64,000 bases of DNA from Bacteroidales bacterium UBA1797 (lineage in GTDB: Bacteria > Bacteroidota > Bacteroidia > Bacteroidales > VadinHA17): contig DCFT01000028.1 in NCBI GenBank assembly GCA_002319885.1, forward strand, positions 86,987 to 150,986. The letters run 5' to 3'. This document shows, piece by piece, positions 27,257-36,503 of this stretch. Position 1 is the stretch's first letter. Each line of letters begins with the position of its first letter. Position numbers and translations under genes: made by a program. The notes beneath the pieces are model-generated. The model had not been told where the DNA came from. It made no database searches and saw nothing but the letters and a program-made list of their open reading frames with translations.

Positions 27257-28183
27257 TTATTTAAATTTGAAATTATAAGTGATTTTGCCTTTCTGGATTT
27301 CGGGTGCATCCTGTTTGACTTCAAACCGCGCCTGAAGAGCGGCATCTTTTGCAACTTTTAAAAGATAATCATCAAGTGTGGTTGAACCTTTTGTACCAGG
27401 GACTGCTCGGACAACTTTGCCTGCCCTGTCTACATACACTTCAACTACAACTGTTCCTTCAACCTGGTATTCATATTTTGGCAATGGAAGATCCCCCTTA
27501 GTATGACGACCCTCCAGTTCATATGAGGGTCCTTTAGCGCCGGTGCCGGTTCCGCTATTGCCAAGACCACTGCCGGAACCTCTCACTTTTGAATTGATAG
27601 AACCATTAGGATCTCCCTGATTACCGGGTCCCCCTGCAATACCTTCACCTGTTGAGCTTGTTCCCGTATTTTGAGAATTGGCAAGGGCATTTTTTGTGCG
27701 GTTCATAATATCAGACTCGCGTTGTTGTTCTGCCGCAATTCTCTTTTTCTCGTCATCCTCCCTCTTTCTTATGATCCTTTCAGCTTCCAGCTGTTCCTTA
27801 ATCTTTTTGTCAGCTTCAATCTTTTCGAGTCTTTTCTTCACAACTTCCGGATCGGCTTTTTTAACTGATGGTGCTTCCTCTGAATTTTGGGTGAGCAGTG
27901 GTTCTTCTCTGGTTTTTGCGACTGTTTTTGATGGGGAAGGAGGCGGAGATTTTACCTCTTTTACAGCAGGCGAAGAAGTTTTTTCTATAGAAGCAGGAGG
28001 AGAAGGTTCAATCAGTCCAATCCCGGTCTCTCCGTTTCCGAAATTAACAAGAATTCCTTCCTCTTCAGTTTCCGGAAGTGGTGGTGAAGAAAAACCCACC
28101 AGGATAAGCATGCCAAACAACATTAAATGTACTAAAACAGTGCCTATTACACCCTTGTTTCTTCCTGAAGAAGCATTTCTCAT
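27257..28183 (-). CDS. TonB-family energy transducer
   Basis: The 308-residue protein has an N-terminal membrane segment (about residues 12-32), a proline-rich stretch (PSPPAS, SPPPSPSK), a charged helical region around residues 90-170 with repeated Lys/Glu/Arg, a glycine- and serine-rich linker and a C-terminal TonB domain (VEGTVVVEVYVDRAGKV). TonB proteins transmit proton-motive force from ExbB/ExbD to outer-membrane receptors such as SusC. No exbB or exbD gene is in the window. The ATG at 28183 is preferred over a TTG at 28207. It follows the TamB-like gene after 186 AT-rich bases. Which receptor it serves is unknown. Confidence 0.82.
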   Translation of the reverse strand: MRNASSGRNKGVIGTVLVHLMLFGMLILVGFSSPPLPETEEEGILVNFGNGETGIGLIEPSPPASIEKTSSPAVKEVKSPPPSPSKTVAKTREEPLLTQNSEEAPSVKKADPEVVKKRLEKIEADKKIKEQLEAERIIRKREDDEKKRIAAEQQRESDIMNRTKNALANSQNTGTSSTGEGIAGGPGNQGDPNGSINSKVRGSGSGLGNSGTGTGAKGPSYELEGRHTKGDLPLPKYEYQVEGTVVVEVYVDRAGKVVRAVPGTKGSTTLDDYLLKVAKDAALQARFEVKQDAPEIQKGKITYNFKFK

Positions 28184-28393
28184 CTCAATATTTATTCTGT
28201 TTTGCAATTATTATTTGTTTTTTCTTGAATCAGAAGTTGATAAAATTAAAAATTTACACAAGTTGCCAAAACATCTAATCTACGGCGAAGGTATAAATAA
28301 ACGTGATGATATCCATTTCTATTATGTATGGTTAGTAACAATGATTAGAAAATTATCAACTAACAGACACATGAAGGAGGGTATTATTGCAGA

Positions 28394-31300
28394 CTATTTC
28401 TTCTTAATTTTTGTTTCATCTTCTTTCTTCATCACCGATTTGTTTTTTTTTCGGAATAAATCAGAAAAACGGTTAAAATCCTGGTGATAAAAGATCCCGA
28501 CTCCCTGTGTATATGGACTCAGTCCACTGGCGGAATATGTATCATTAAAACGGTTGAAAACTTTAAACTGCAGTTTCTGTGTCAGTTTTATTTCTGCATC
28601 AAAGTCACCTGTTAACTGATTTGTATTGGCGTTTGGACTGGGGGTTGACGTTGTAGTTCCGGTTCCCCTGACATCAAAGTTACCGTTTAATACTATTTTA
28701 TTATTAAGAAGCTGGGTCGACAAGGCAAGCTGTGCTTCCTGTGGGCTTATTGCGTTTGATCCGGGTCTTATATTGAGTCCGATATCAATATCTTTACTAA
28801 TCTGCGACAGCCAGTTGCTTATCTGGCTGGAGACCATTTCAAAAGTTGTGGCCGCCATTGCTGAAGTACCGCTCGTTGTTGTAGATGATGCGGACGTTCC
28901 GGAACCCGTTGATATAAAACTGTTCATCAGCAGAAGAGCTACAACCTGTCGTGTCATTTCTTCTTCGGTTGAGATATAATTATGAAGGTATGATCTGGTC
29001 TGTTCATCAGCATCCGGAAGGTAAATATCGAATCCTACAATTGGATTGAAAAGTTTGCCTGATAAGCTTAACTGGGGTTCAACACGTATTCTTTCATTAT
29101 ACTTTTCATCCTGGATAATTGCCGGATAAAGAGAAGCTTTAAGGTTTAAATACCTGGCCATCAATTCAATTTGAGCATCCTTCAGATTTCCATTGAACAT
29201 TATTTTACCTCCATTCTCGACACTGAAAGGTTTGTTGAAAATAGTTCCGAAGGTAAAGGTGTATTCGCCATCTTCAATTATATAATCGCCGGATATACCA
29301 AAATCGCCATTCTTATTAAGTGTAATATTAAGATTTTTACTTGAACCATGTCCTTTCATAACATCGCCAAGTTTTGAATCGAAAATAATCTGCACTTCTG
29401 CATCAGGTGTAACTTCAAGATTCATATTAAGGTCTATGCCCAGCTGTTTTGACTGTGAAGCAGTAGTGGAGTTTGCATTACTCTGGTTTGATTTTTTATT
29501 ATTGCTTGAATCCTCAAAGGTGATGAACGAATATTCAGAGATTGACAGCCCTTTGCTGATAGGTATTGAAAGTTTTGTGTTTTTACCGGTTGTTGCTACT
29601 ACATCAATGGATAATGAATTCTGATCACTATTTATTTTTACAGATCCCGAACCATATGCAGTTCCATAAAATAGTTGGTTGTCCTTTGGTTGTGTATTTA
29701 AAACCTGGAAATTGTTAGAAATTATTTTAATAATTATATCAGCTGAGTAATCACGAAAATCTTTATGATAAACAGCTCCTGTGATAGTTGCAGCATTGCC
29801 TTTCACATCTGTTATCTTAACATCCTTGAATTTAATCCCTTCCTTATCAAATCTTATGGAATCATTCATTGAGTATTTAGTCTGAAGATAATTGATCTTC
29901 AGAGATGCATTCTTAACCATAGCAGCTCCTGTAAGAAAAAGATCGTCAACAGCCCCTGATAATTTTAATTTTCCTGTTGCAGAACCGGATATTTCAGAAG
30001 CAAATGATCTGAGCAGAGGATTAAGAAAAACAATTGGTAATTTTTTGGCATTTGCACTCAGATCGATTTTTTTTGTTTCAGGATCATAGGTTCCTTTAAT
30101 ATCGAGCATATTCACAGAATTAAGGTCATCGCTGGCTTCAATGTTTACAACCTTTTTAACATTGTCGAGAGTTGAGTTGATTGTAAGATTTCCAAGCTTG
30201 GTGTCAAGAACAGATAAATCTTCCACTTTAATGTTTCCTACAAGTAATAAGTTTTTATAAACATTCGTAAGAAGTATTTTGCCGTTAATATGACCCTTGA
30301 AATCTATAGCGATCATATTTGGGTCATTATTGCGTTTCCGGTTTATAAGAATGTTAAGAGGTTCAAGATCAATTCCTTTAAATTTGACTTTTAATGTATC
30401 TGCCGGATTTGCTGAAACGGAACCGTCAACCTGATAAGAGCGTTCCTTGTTTGAGGCGTAGAGCTTATTAATATGTATTGAATTTGAATCAATTAAAATC
30501 GAGGAAGAATTTAATTTCCAAAGGTAATTGTCTGAATAAATATGGGAGGAATCTATATCTATTTTCAGAATGGCATTATGATTTCCATTGGCATTATTCA
30601 CAACTGTTCCGCTTGCAGTGAAACTGCCCTGGTTCAGGATCGTATCTTTATTATCCCATTTAACCTTAAATGTGAAGTTATCGGGTTTCGTATTGAGTCC
30701 GACTGACAAATTTTTAAATTCAGATTGTCCAAGCAGACTTAAGGAAGCACTATTAAGTCCAAGGGATAATTCAGAACCTGAAACGGATGCATCAAATGAA
30801 AAATTCCTGAAAACATTATTTTTTAATGTAAGTAAATCCGCCTTTCCCTCTATCTCTATAATACTGTCGGCAAAAACAGAGCCTTTTATAAAGCTCCTGT
30901 CAGCTAATAAAAGTCCTGTGCGGAAAAATTTATTGATCTTATCCGTATTTTTAAAATTAATATCAAAAGTGAACATGTTTTTTTTGAAATCGTTCTTTTT
31001 ATCAATGAAATGAAACTGCGAAGGCATAAGCGAGTCAAGCTTGGATTTTACGAGACTTCCCAAACCGGCAAAATTATAATATCCTTTAATGTCAGCATCG
31101 ACAAAATCAGTCCTTAGACTCAGTACCGGTTTATTTTCTTCCTTATGCGTTTTTATTGAAAAGTCATAGAGCTCCAGAGTATTATTATATTTTACGAAAT
31201 TTGAATTAAGAAGCTTTATTTCTCCATCAAGATTATCAATACTATTTCCTTTAAAATTTGATGTAAGAAGCATATTAACTGTAGATGAAGTATCGAGTTT

Positions 31301-32908
31301 ATCGAAATTCAATTTGTATAGTTTAGCATTGGCAATATTAAGGGTAAAATCAAATTCCGGCAGCTCATTTTTAAAATTCAACAATCCCAGAAGGTCAAGT
31401 TTAATATTTTTGTCAACGATATTTATGCTGCCATCCCAGGTCTTTTGAGTAAATGATCCATTTAGAGTTATATTCCGGTATATATATTTGTTTATCTCAA
31501 TACTATCGATTTTACCTGTGATGTTCCCTGAAAATTTATTTATTGCATATGCATATCCGTCAATATTTGTCTGCATACTCATATTACCTAAAAATTCAGA
31601 TTTGCCTGTCAGTTCTCCTATATTTAAATCGGTACCTTTAATAAGTCCTTTTACCGTATATTTTTTAGATTCTCCTGGTCTGAGTGAAATATCCGTTCTG
31701 ATATTTCCCAGACTTGTCCTTATCTCACCATATGTAACAAAATCCGTGGTAAATCCTGAAAAGCTTCCGTTGAAGGAAATATTTCCAAGTTTTTTTACAG
31801 CGTCGGGTAGTACTAAATATCCTTTACCGGGTATATCGATCTGTTCCAAATCCTTTACGTTGGTTCTGAGGTTGTTGACGCCGATATACAGAAAGGTGTT
31901 TTCTATCTTCGGCAAACCCGAAAAATCAAAATCACAATCGAGCGATGTATAGTTCCTGTATGAAAGCTTAATATTCCGACCTCTTAACTCAGATATGGTA
32001 CCCATTATCTTTCCTGATACCCAAACGCTTTCATTTACACTGTCTGCAAAAGGCATAAAATATTTGAGTTCTTCAGTATTTATTAGTGATTTATCGAGCT
32101 GGATATTGAGTTTTACCTTTTCGGTAAAATTTTTAAATGAGCTTGCTGAGTCAGCAATCATATCGAATCTGTTAATATTAAGAATACTACTGTCACAACT
32201 GATAAAAGTGGAATTCAGATGTATGTTTTGTCTGGCCATTATTACAGAGCTGTTCATCTTTTTTAAAGTGAAACCTGATGATTCTTTAAATGCCAGATTA
32301 TAGATGTTAAAAGCAATAGTATCGTTCAGGCTTCTAAGGTCCTCAATTGTCCCGTTCAAGGCTGAAAGATTAAGATTACTGAAGTCTATCCTGGTTTTTC
32401 CCCTGACTCCGGTTCTGTTTATAAGCGCAAACCTGGCATCCCTGATATTAATCTGATCAACAGAGAAATGGCTTTTCCCTTTTTTCAGAGTGTCAGCCGG
32501 ATTCTTTAAGAGATCAAGATACCAGGTCAGGTTCATCATCCCGGTGGAATCAGTTATTAGAGCAATAACGGGTTTAATCAGACTTACTTTGCCCAGTCTG
32601 AAGGAGCTGTGTCTCAAATCCATTCTTCTGATACCTACGATAAGTCTTTTTGAATACAGCAGGGTATCATTATTTTTATCTTTAATTATTATGTCGTTCA
32701 CAGACAGCTTGTTAAAGAATTTGTACTCAATGGTACCAATAGAAATTGTAGATTTGAGTTCTTCTGAGAAATGATCTGTTATTCTTTTTACCATGAATGT
32801 CTGAACACTGGGCGCCTTTAAGATCAGATAAAGGACCGTCGGAAGCATTAAAATAACGCCGAAGAATATTATAAAATACTTAATCGATGCCTTAATCTTT
32901 TTGAGCAT
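28394..32908 (-). CDS. TamB-like translocation and assembly protein (DUF490)
   Basis: The 1504-residue protein begins with a single membrane anchor (about residues 9-29) and continues as a very long series of short beta-strands, typical of the AsmA/TamB lipid-bridge family. The last 350 residues match the TamB/DUF490 end: LNMNLEVTPDAEVQIIFD, then GEYTFTFGTIFNKPFSVENGG and PDADEQTRSYL. Such proteins span the periplasm and are implicated in phospholipid transport or in outer-membrane protein assembly. No TamA-like barrel gene is adjacent. The gene is long but free of breaks. In Bacteroidota these proteins often stand apart from TamA, as here. Confidence 0.85.
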   Translation of the reverse strand: MLKKIKASIKYFIIFFGVILMLPTVLYLILKAPSVQTFMVKRITDHFSEELKSTISIGTIEYKFFNKLSVNDIIIKDKNNDTLLYSKRLIVGIRRMDLRHSSFRLGKVSLIKPVIALITDSTGMMNLTWYLDLLKNPADTLKKGKSHFSVDQINIRDARFALINRTGVRGKTRIDFSNLNLSALNGTIEDLRSLNDTIAFNIYNLAFKESSGFTLKKMNSSVIMARQNIHLNSTFISCDSSILNINRFDMIADSASSFKNFTEKVKLNIQLDKSLINTEELKYFMPFADSVNESVWVSGKIMGTISELRGRNIKLSYRNYTSLDCDFDFSGLPKIENTFLYIGVNNLRTNVKDLEQIDIPGKGYLVLPDAVKKLGNISFNGSFSGFTTDFVTYGEIRTSLGNIRTDISLRPGESKKYTVKGLIKGTDLNIGELTGKSEFLGNMSMQTNIDGYAYAINKFSGNITGKIDSIEINKYIYRNITLNGSFTQKTWDGSINIVDKNIKLDLLGLLNFKNELPEFDFTLNIANAKLYKLNFDKLDTSSTVNMLLTSNFKGNSIDNLDGEIKLLNSNFVKYNNTLELYDFSIKTHKEENKPVLSLRTDFVDADIKGYYNFAGLGSLVKSKLDSLMPSQFHFIDKKNDFKKNMFTFDINFKNTDKINKFFRTGLLLADRSFIKGSVFADSIIEIEGKADLLTLKNNVFRNFSFDASVSGSELSLGLNSASLSLLGQSEFKNLSVGLNTKPDNFTFKVKWDNKDTILNQGSFTASGTVVNNANGNHNAILKIDIDSSHIYSDNYLWKLNSSSILIDSNSIHINKLYASNKERSYQVDGSVSANPADTLKVKFKGIDLEPLNILINRKRNNDPNMIAIDFKGHINGKILLTNVYKNLLLVGNIKVEDLSVLDTKLGNLTINSTLDNVKKVVNIEASDDLNSVNMLDIKGTYDPETKKIDLSANAKKLPIVFLNPLLRSFASEISGSATGKLKLSGAVDDLFLTGAAMVKNASLKINYLQTKYSMNDSIRFDKEGIKFKDVKITDVKGNAATITGAVYHKDFRDYSADIIIKIISNNFQVLNTQPKDNQLFYGTAYGSGSVKINSDQNSLSIDVVATTGKNTKLSIPISKGLSISEYSFITFEDSSNNKKSNQSNANSTTASQSKQLGIDLNMNLEVTPDAEVQIIFDSKLGDVMKGHGSSKNLNITLNKNGDFGISGDYIIEDGEYTFTFGTIFNKPFSVENGGKIMFNGNLKDAQIELMARYLNLKASLYPAIIQDEKYNERIRVEPQLSLSGKLFNPIVGFDIYLPDADEQTRSYLHNYISTEEEMTRQVVALLLMNSFISTGSGTSASSTTTSGTSAMAATTFEMVSSQISNWLSQISKDIDIGLNIRPGSNAISPQEAQLALSTQLLNNKIVLNGNFDVRGTGTTTSTPSPNANTNQLTGDFDAEIKLTQKLQFKVFNRFNDTYSASGLSPYTQGVGIFYHQDFNRFSDLFRKKNKSVMKKEDETKIKKK

Positions 32909-33046
32909 ATAAATGCAGAATAGCTTAAAATTTCAAATTATTATTTTTCAGAATTTGATGGTTTAAAGATAGTGAAACTCAGAATACCTGCAGAAATTAT
33001 TAATCAGGTTAAAAGGATGGTTTTTTCGCGCTGATAAATTCATTAT

Positions 33047-33241
33047 TTAATGACTCGTATATTTAAAATCAGATTGTTGAATATGCAGTTCGTGAGCAAA
33101 TGGAACCCCTCTCAAAAAACTATTAATGGAATCATTTTGAATAGTTGCAGATATTCCTTTTTCCCCAGGCTTATTTTTAAGTGAAATTACAAATATCTTT
33201 GTTCCTGCATAAATTCTGATTAACCTGTTTTCTGCTTCCAT
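33047..33241 (-). CDS. Small DUF2007-family protein
   Basis: The 64-residue product, with RLIRIYAGTKIFVISLKN, GISATIQNDS and GVPFAHELHIQQSDF, follows the DUF2007 pattern (a short domain annotated as a putative signal-transducing protein) in order and spacing. There is no signal peptide. It has its own good promoter (33269-33301) and ATG at 33241, which supports it being real. Its biochemical role is not known. Confidence 0.65.
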   Translation of the reverse strand: MEAENRLIRIYAGTKIFVISLKNKPGEKGISATIQNDSINSFLRGVPFAHELHIQQSDFKYTSH

Positions 33242-33268
33242 CCGTCATGTTTTAGTCTGTTTGTGTAA

Positions 33269-33301
33269 CAAAGTTACATGTTCATTTATTATTTTTGCAA
33301 A
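33269..33301 (-). promoter_or_regulatory. Promoter of the DUF2007 gene
   Basis: On the minus strand TTTG (plus 33298-33301) is followed after 21 bases by TAACTTTG (plus 33269-33276), a full match to the Bacteroidota -33/-7 pattern. The leader to the ATG at 33241 would be about 20 bases. Confidence 0.58.
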
Positions 33302-33446
33302 TATTTAATATACTTTCTATTTTTAATAAGAAGGCATAGTTTTCTTTTACTGCATTTTAACATTATATAAAAATCTGTTAATTCACTCAGGGAATCACTT
33401 TTTTATAATAATGATTTATCATTAATAATAAGGGCCCGGACATGTA

Positions 33447-33743
33447 ATGAAGAAACAAAGGTTTAGAATATTACGGTATTATAACGGGGATACTCCTATT
33501 TACGATACAAAGGTAAAAACCTGGTTTGGATGGGTTTCTTTCACGGTTTTTTATAATACGGATATTGTTCACATTTTCTCGGATCCCTCAGTTCATAAAT
33601 CATTGGCCTACAAGCGCATTCATCAGTATTGCCAGGTAAAGGGGTATAATAAAAAGGAAATTGAAATCACGGAAATTGATAAAAGCAGCGATCAGTCACG
33701 GCCGGTTATAACTTTACTGCATTCCGTACATCAGAATAATTGA
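33447..33743 (+). CDS. Small protein of unknown function
   Basis: The 98-residue product is basic and has no signal peptide or clear membrane segment. It contains KTWFGWVSFTVFYNTD, which looks like beta-strands, and a likely helix SVHKSLAYKRIHQYCQVKGY. I recognise no family. The ATG at 33447 is the only good start and no clear promoter lies upstream. It precedes tsaD by 120 bases on the same strand. Confidence 0.6.
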   Translation: MKKQRFRILRYYNGDTPIYDTKVKTWFGWVSFTVFYNTDIVHIFSDPSVHKSLAYKRIHQYCQVKGYNKKEIEITEIDKSSDQSRPVITLLHSVHQNN

Positions 33744-33863
33744 ATCAATAAAATAATTTTTGAATTTGCACAATTTATTTTCCCCGGGTTTTTTAATGAA
33801 CCTGTTTTTGCAGTTGATTTTTTGAGATCTTTACAGGTTGGTATGGGCAAAAAATAATTTTTT

Positions 33864-34877
33864 ATGGCAGTTACGATATTAGCAATAGAGTCCTCCTGCG
33901 ATGATACCTCAGTGGCGATCATCAGGGACGGTTATGTATTATCCAATCTTATTGCTAACCAGGATATTCATATGGCTTATGGAGGTGTTGTACCCGAGCT
34001 GGCATCAAGAGCTCATCAGGCCAATATTGTGCCAGTTACACATCAGGCTATGATAAAAGCAGATGTCAAAGCTGAAGACATTGATGCTGTTGCTTTTACA
34101 AGAGGACCCGGTTTACTTGGTTCCCTGCTTGTTGGAACCTCATTTGCCAAAGGATTTGCTCTTGCTCAAAATATTCCATTAATAGAAGTTAACCATCTTC
34201 AGGCTCACGTCATGGCTCACTTTATACTGGAAAAAGATAAAAACAACCGATTACCCTCTTTCCCCTTTTTATGTCTTCTTGTATCAGGAGGTCATACACG
34301 GATAATTATTATGAAAAGTCATCTGGAAATGGAGGTCATTGGCAACACAATTGATGATGCTGCAGGTGAGGCTTTTGATAAGTGTGGAAAAGTAATGGGG
34401 TTTACTTATCCTGCAGGTCCACTCATTGATAAACTCGCAGGAACAGGAAATAAAAATGCATTCAGGTTTGCAAAACCTCATGTTAAGGGTCTTGATTTTA
34501 GTTTTAGCGGATTAAAGACAAGCTTTCTCTATTTTCTCCGTGACAGTCTGAAAGAGGATCCCGATTTCATAGAACATAATAAAGCAGATTTGTGTGCCTC
34601 ACTTCAGCATACTATTATCAGCATTCTGATTTCAAAAGTAATAACAGCTTCACTTCAAACTGGCATAAAGGAAATAGGAATTGCAGGAGGTGTTTCAGCA
34701 AATTCAGGATTAAGAAATGAGATGAAGACAGAAGCTGAAAAAAGAAAATGGAACCTCTTTATTCCCGCATTCAGCCTTACAACAGATAATGCTGCAATGA
34801 TTGGAATTACCGCTTACTATAAGTACCAGCGCGGCCAATTTGCAGGCCATGATATAGCGCCGCTGGCAAGATATTAA
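33864..34877 (+). CDS. tsaD: tRNA N6-threonylcarbamoyladenosine transferase
   Basis: TsaD transfers the threonylcarbamoyl group to A37 of tRNAs that read ANN codons, working with TsaB and TsaE. The 337-residue length is normal. The start AIESSCDDTSVA, the metal-binding His111 and His115 in NHLQAH, and GLDFSFSGLKTS and GGVSANSGLR are all family hallmarks. The protein is cytosolic. The ketopantoate reductase-like gene follows after 22 bases (from its ATG), so the two are probably co-transcribed. Confidence 0.96.
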   Translation: MAVTILAIESSCDDTSVAIIRDGYVLSNLIANQDIHMAYGGVVPELASRAHQANIVPVTHQAMIKADVKAEDIDAVAFTRGPGLLGSLLVGTSFAKGFALAQNIPLIEVNHLQAHVMAHFILEKDKNNRLPSFPFLCLLVSGGHTRIIIMKSHLEMEVIGNTIDDAAGEAFDKCGKVMGFTYPAGPLIDKLAGTGNKNAFRFAKPHVKGLDFSFSGLKTSFLYFLRDSLKEDPDFIEHNKADLCASLQHTIISILISKVITASLQTGIKEIGIAGGVSANSGLRNEMKTEAEKRKWNLFIPAFSLTTDNAAMIGITAYYKYQRGQFAGHDIAPLARY

Positions 34878-34899
34878 TGAATTGTCTTATCTTTTTAAA

Positions 34900-35934
34900 A
34901 TGGAACAATCCGGTTTAAAATTTCTTGTGGTTGGAGCAGGTGCAATAGGCGGGATTACTGCCGCGTTACTGAAAAAAAACGGTACGGATGTGGAAATAGT
35001 TTGTAAATATGATGATTACGCATCGTATATTTCTGAGAAAGGCATTGATATAAAAGGTGCATGCGGTGAATTCACTGTGAAAATTCCTGCTTATGGTTCA
35101 ATTGAACAGGTTAAAGAGAAGAAAGACATAATACTTCTTGCAACTAAGGCAACGGATATGATGGAAGTAATAGCCCCGGTTGTTTCCTTACTAAATAAGG
35201 AAGGGTTTATCATATCGCTGCAAAACGGAATTTGCGAAGATAAGCTGGCGTCAGTCGCAGGAAAAGGAAGAGTAATAGGATGCGTTACTGGTTTTGGAGC
35301 CACGATGGAGACAAGGGGAAAGCTTGTAATGACTTCAAAGGGAGATTTTATTCTCGGATATATGGACAGAGTGTCAGATGATTTTCTTTTTTGTATAGCA
35401 GAAATTCTCTCTTCTGTGGTACCTGTAAAGACAACAGATAATATTCTGGGCCATCTCTGGGCAAAACTTATTATCAATTCCTGTATTACTTCGTTAGGTG
35501 CTGTTTGCGGACTTTATCTGGGAAAGATGTTACTCGTTGGGAAAGTGCGTAAAATATTTATTGAAATTGTAAGGGAGGCAGTTAGAGTAGCTGACAGCAT
35601 GAAGATTAATATTGAAGTATTTGGAGACAGACTTGATTTTAAAAAATTTCTGATGGGGAAAGGTATATATTATGATTTACATCGTCACCTCCTTTTACTT
35701 GTTATTGGATTTAAGTATAGAAAACTTAAATCTTCAAGCCTCCAGTCACTTGAACGAGACAAATTAACAGAAATTGATTATTTAAACGGATATATTGTAA
35801 CGAATGCTCTTATCACCGGAGTACCGGTGCCTGTAAATACTTATATTGTAAATATGATACACCAGATTGAACAGAAGAAGAGAGATATAACAGTTTTCAA
35901 CTTTGATGATCCATTTTTTGATAGTTTCAATTAA
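34900..35934 (+). CDS. Ketopantoate reductase-family NADPH oxidoreductase
   Basis: The 344-residue product has an N-terminal Rossmann fold with the nucleotide-binding GAGAIGGITAALL (about residues 12-24) and the family segment QNGI with a downstream LWAKLIINSC containing the conserved Lys and Asn of ApbA/PanE enzymes. PanE reduces 2-dehydropantoate to pantoate for coenzyme A synthesis. The C-terminal domain diverges enough that another 2-hydroxy acid may be the substrate, so I give no symbol. A TTG at 34882 is in frame, but the ATG at 34900 starts closer to the Rossmann fold. Confidence 0.78.
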   Translation: MEQSGLKFLVVGAGAIGGITAALLKKNGTDVEIVCKYDDYASYISEKGIDIKGACGEFTVKIPAYGSIEQVKEKKDIILLATKATDMMEVIAPVVSLLNKEGFIISLQNGICEDKLASVAGKGRVIGCVTGFGATMETRGKLVMTSKGDFILGYMDRVSDDFLFCIAEILSSVVPVKTTDNILGHLWAKLIINSCITSLGAVCGLYLGKMLLVGKVRKIFIEIVREAVRVADSMKINIEVFGDRLDFKKFLMGKGIYYDLHRHLLLLVIGFKYRKLKSSSLQSLERDKLTEIDYLNGYIVTNALITGVPVPVNTYIVNMIHQIEQKKRDITVFNFDDPFFDSFN

Positions 35935-35985
35935 TGAATGTGATTTTTGTGATAAAATTCGTAATTTCGGAACAAATTATAATTG

Positions 35986-36360
35986 ATGGAGGAGTTGAGG
36001 ATTTCGCCGACCAAGAATACACCCGAGATAATATTAAATCCTGAGGGGATAATACGTATTAAAGGCAGGTCAATACACGAGAATGTTACAGATTTTTTTG
36101 AACCGATCGAAGATTGGATAAGCGAATATATTACAGTTCCGGCAGAAATTACAAGTGTGGATATGAACCTGGAATATTTTAATAGTGCCAGCGCTAAAGT
36201 TTTTATCCATATTTTACAGAAAATCACTTATGTAACTCTGAAACATAAGAAATTCATATTCAACTGGTATTATGAAGATGGTGACGAAGACATCCTTGAG
36301 CGGGGAGAGTACTTCGCCTCAATACTTGATGTAAAGATCAATTTTATCAAGATCAATTGA
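35986..36360 (+). CDS. SiaC-like (DUF1987) regulatory phosphoprotein
   Basis: The 124-residue protein matches DUF1987 throughout: TPEIILNPEG and IKGRSIHEN near the start, and LEYFNSASAKVF in the middle, where the SiaC family has its phosphorylated residue. In Pseudomonas SiaC binds and activates a diguanylate cyclase when dephosphorylated, under control of a kinase SiaB and phosphatase SiaA. No siaA, siaB or cyclase is nearby here. The ATG at 35986 is used; a TTG directly precedes it. It follows the reductase gene by 51 bases. Confidence 0.75.
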   Translation: MEELRISPTKNTPEIILNPEGIIRIKGRSIHENVTDFFEPIEDWISEYITVPAEITSVDMNLEYFNSASAKVFIHILQKITYVTLKHKKFIFNWYYEDGDEDILERGEYFASILDVKINFIKIN

Positions 36361-36371
36361 TCCCTCTGAAA

Positions 36372-36414
36372 AACCTGATCAGGATAACAGGTTAATGAAT
36401 CAGGTTCATCCTGA
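36372..36414. repeat. Interlocked short inverted repeats
   Basis: AACCTGAT (36372-36379) pairs with ATCAGGTT (36399-36406), and TCAGGAT (36379-36385) pairs with ATCCTGA (36408-36414), so the arms are interleaved and could form a pseudoknot or alternative hairpins. It lies between the convergent SiaC-like and serpin genes. No U-tract follows, so it is a poor match to an intrinsic terminator. Arms this short could occur by chance. Confidence 0.35.
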
Positions 36415-36503
36415 CCAATAAAGAATCAAAGCAGTTAATTTTTACATATGTCAGTGCTTTATGTAAGTGCAAGGAACCGGTATTCATTGGCAGTAAAATA
36501 TTC

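Noticed and set aside
27678..28487. 269-residue plus-strand frame across the TonB-like gene
   Set aside because: Serine/phenylalanine-rich low-complexity translation of the complement of a Glu/Lys-rich region; it runs across two minus-strand genes.
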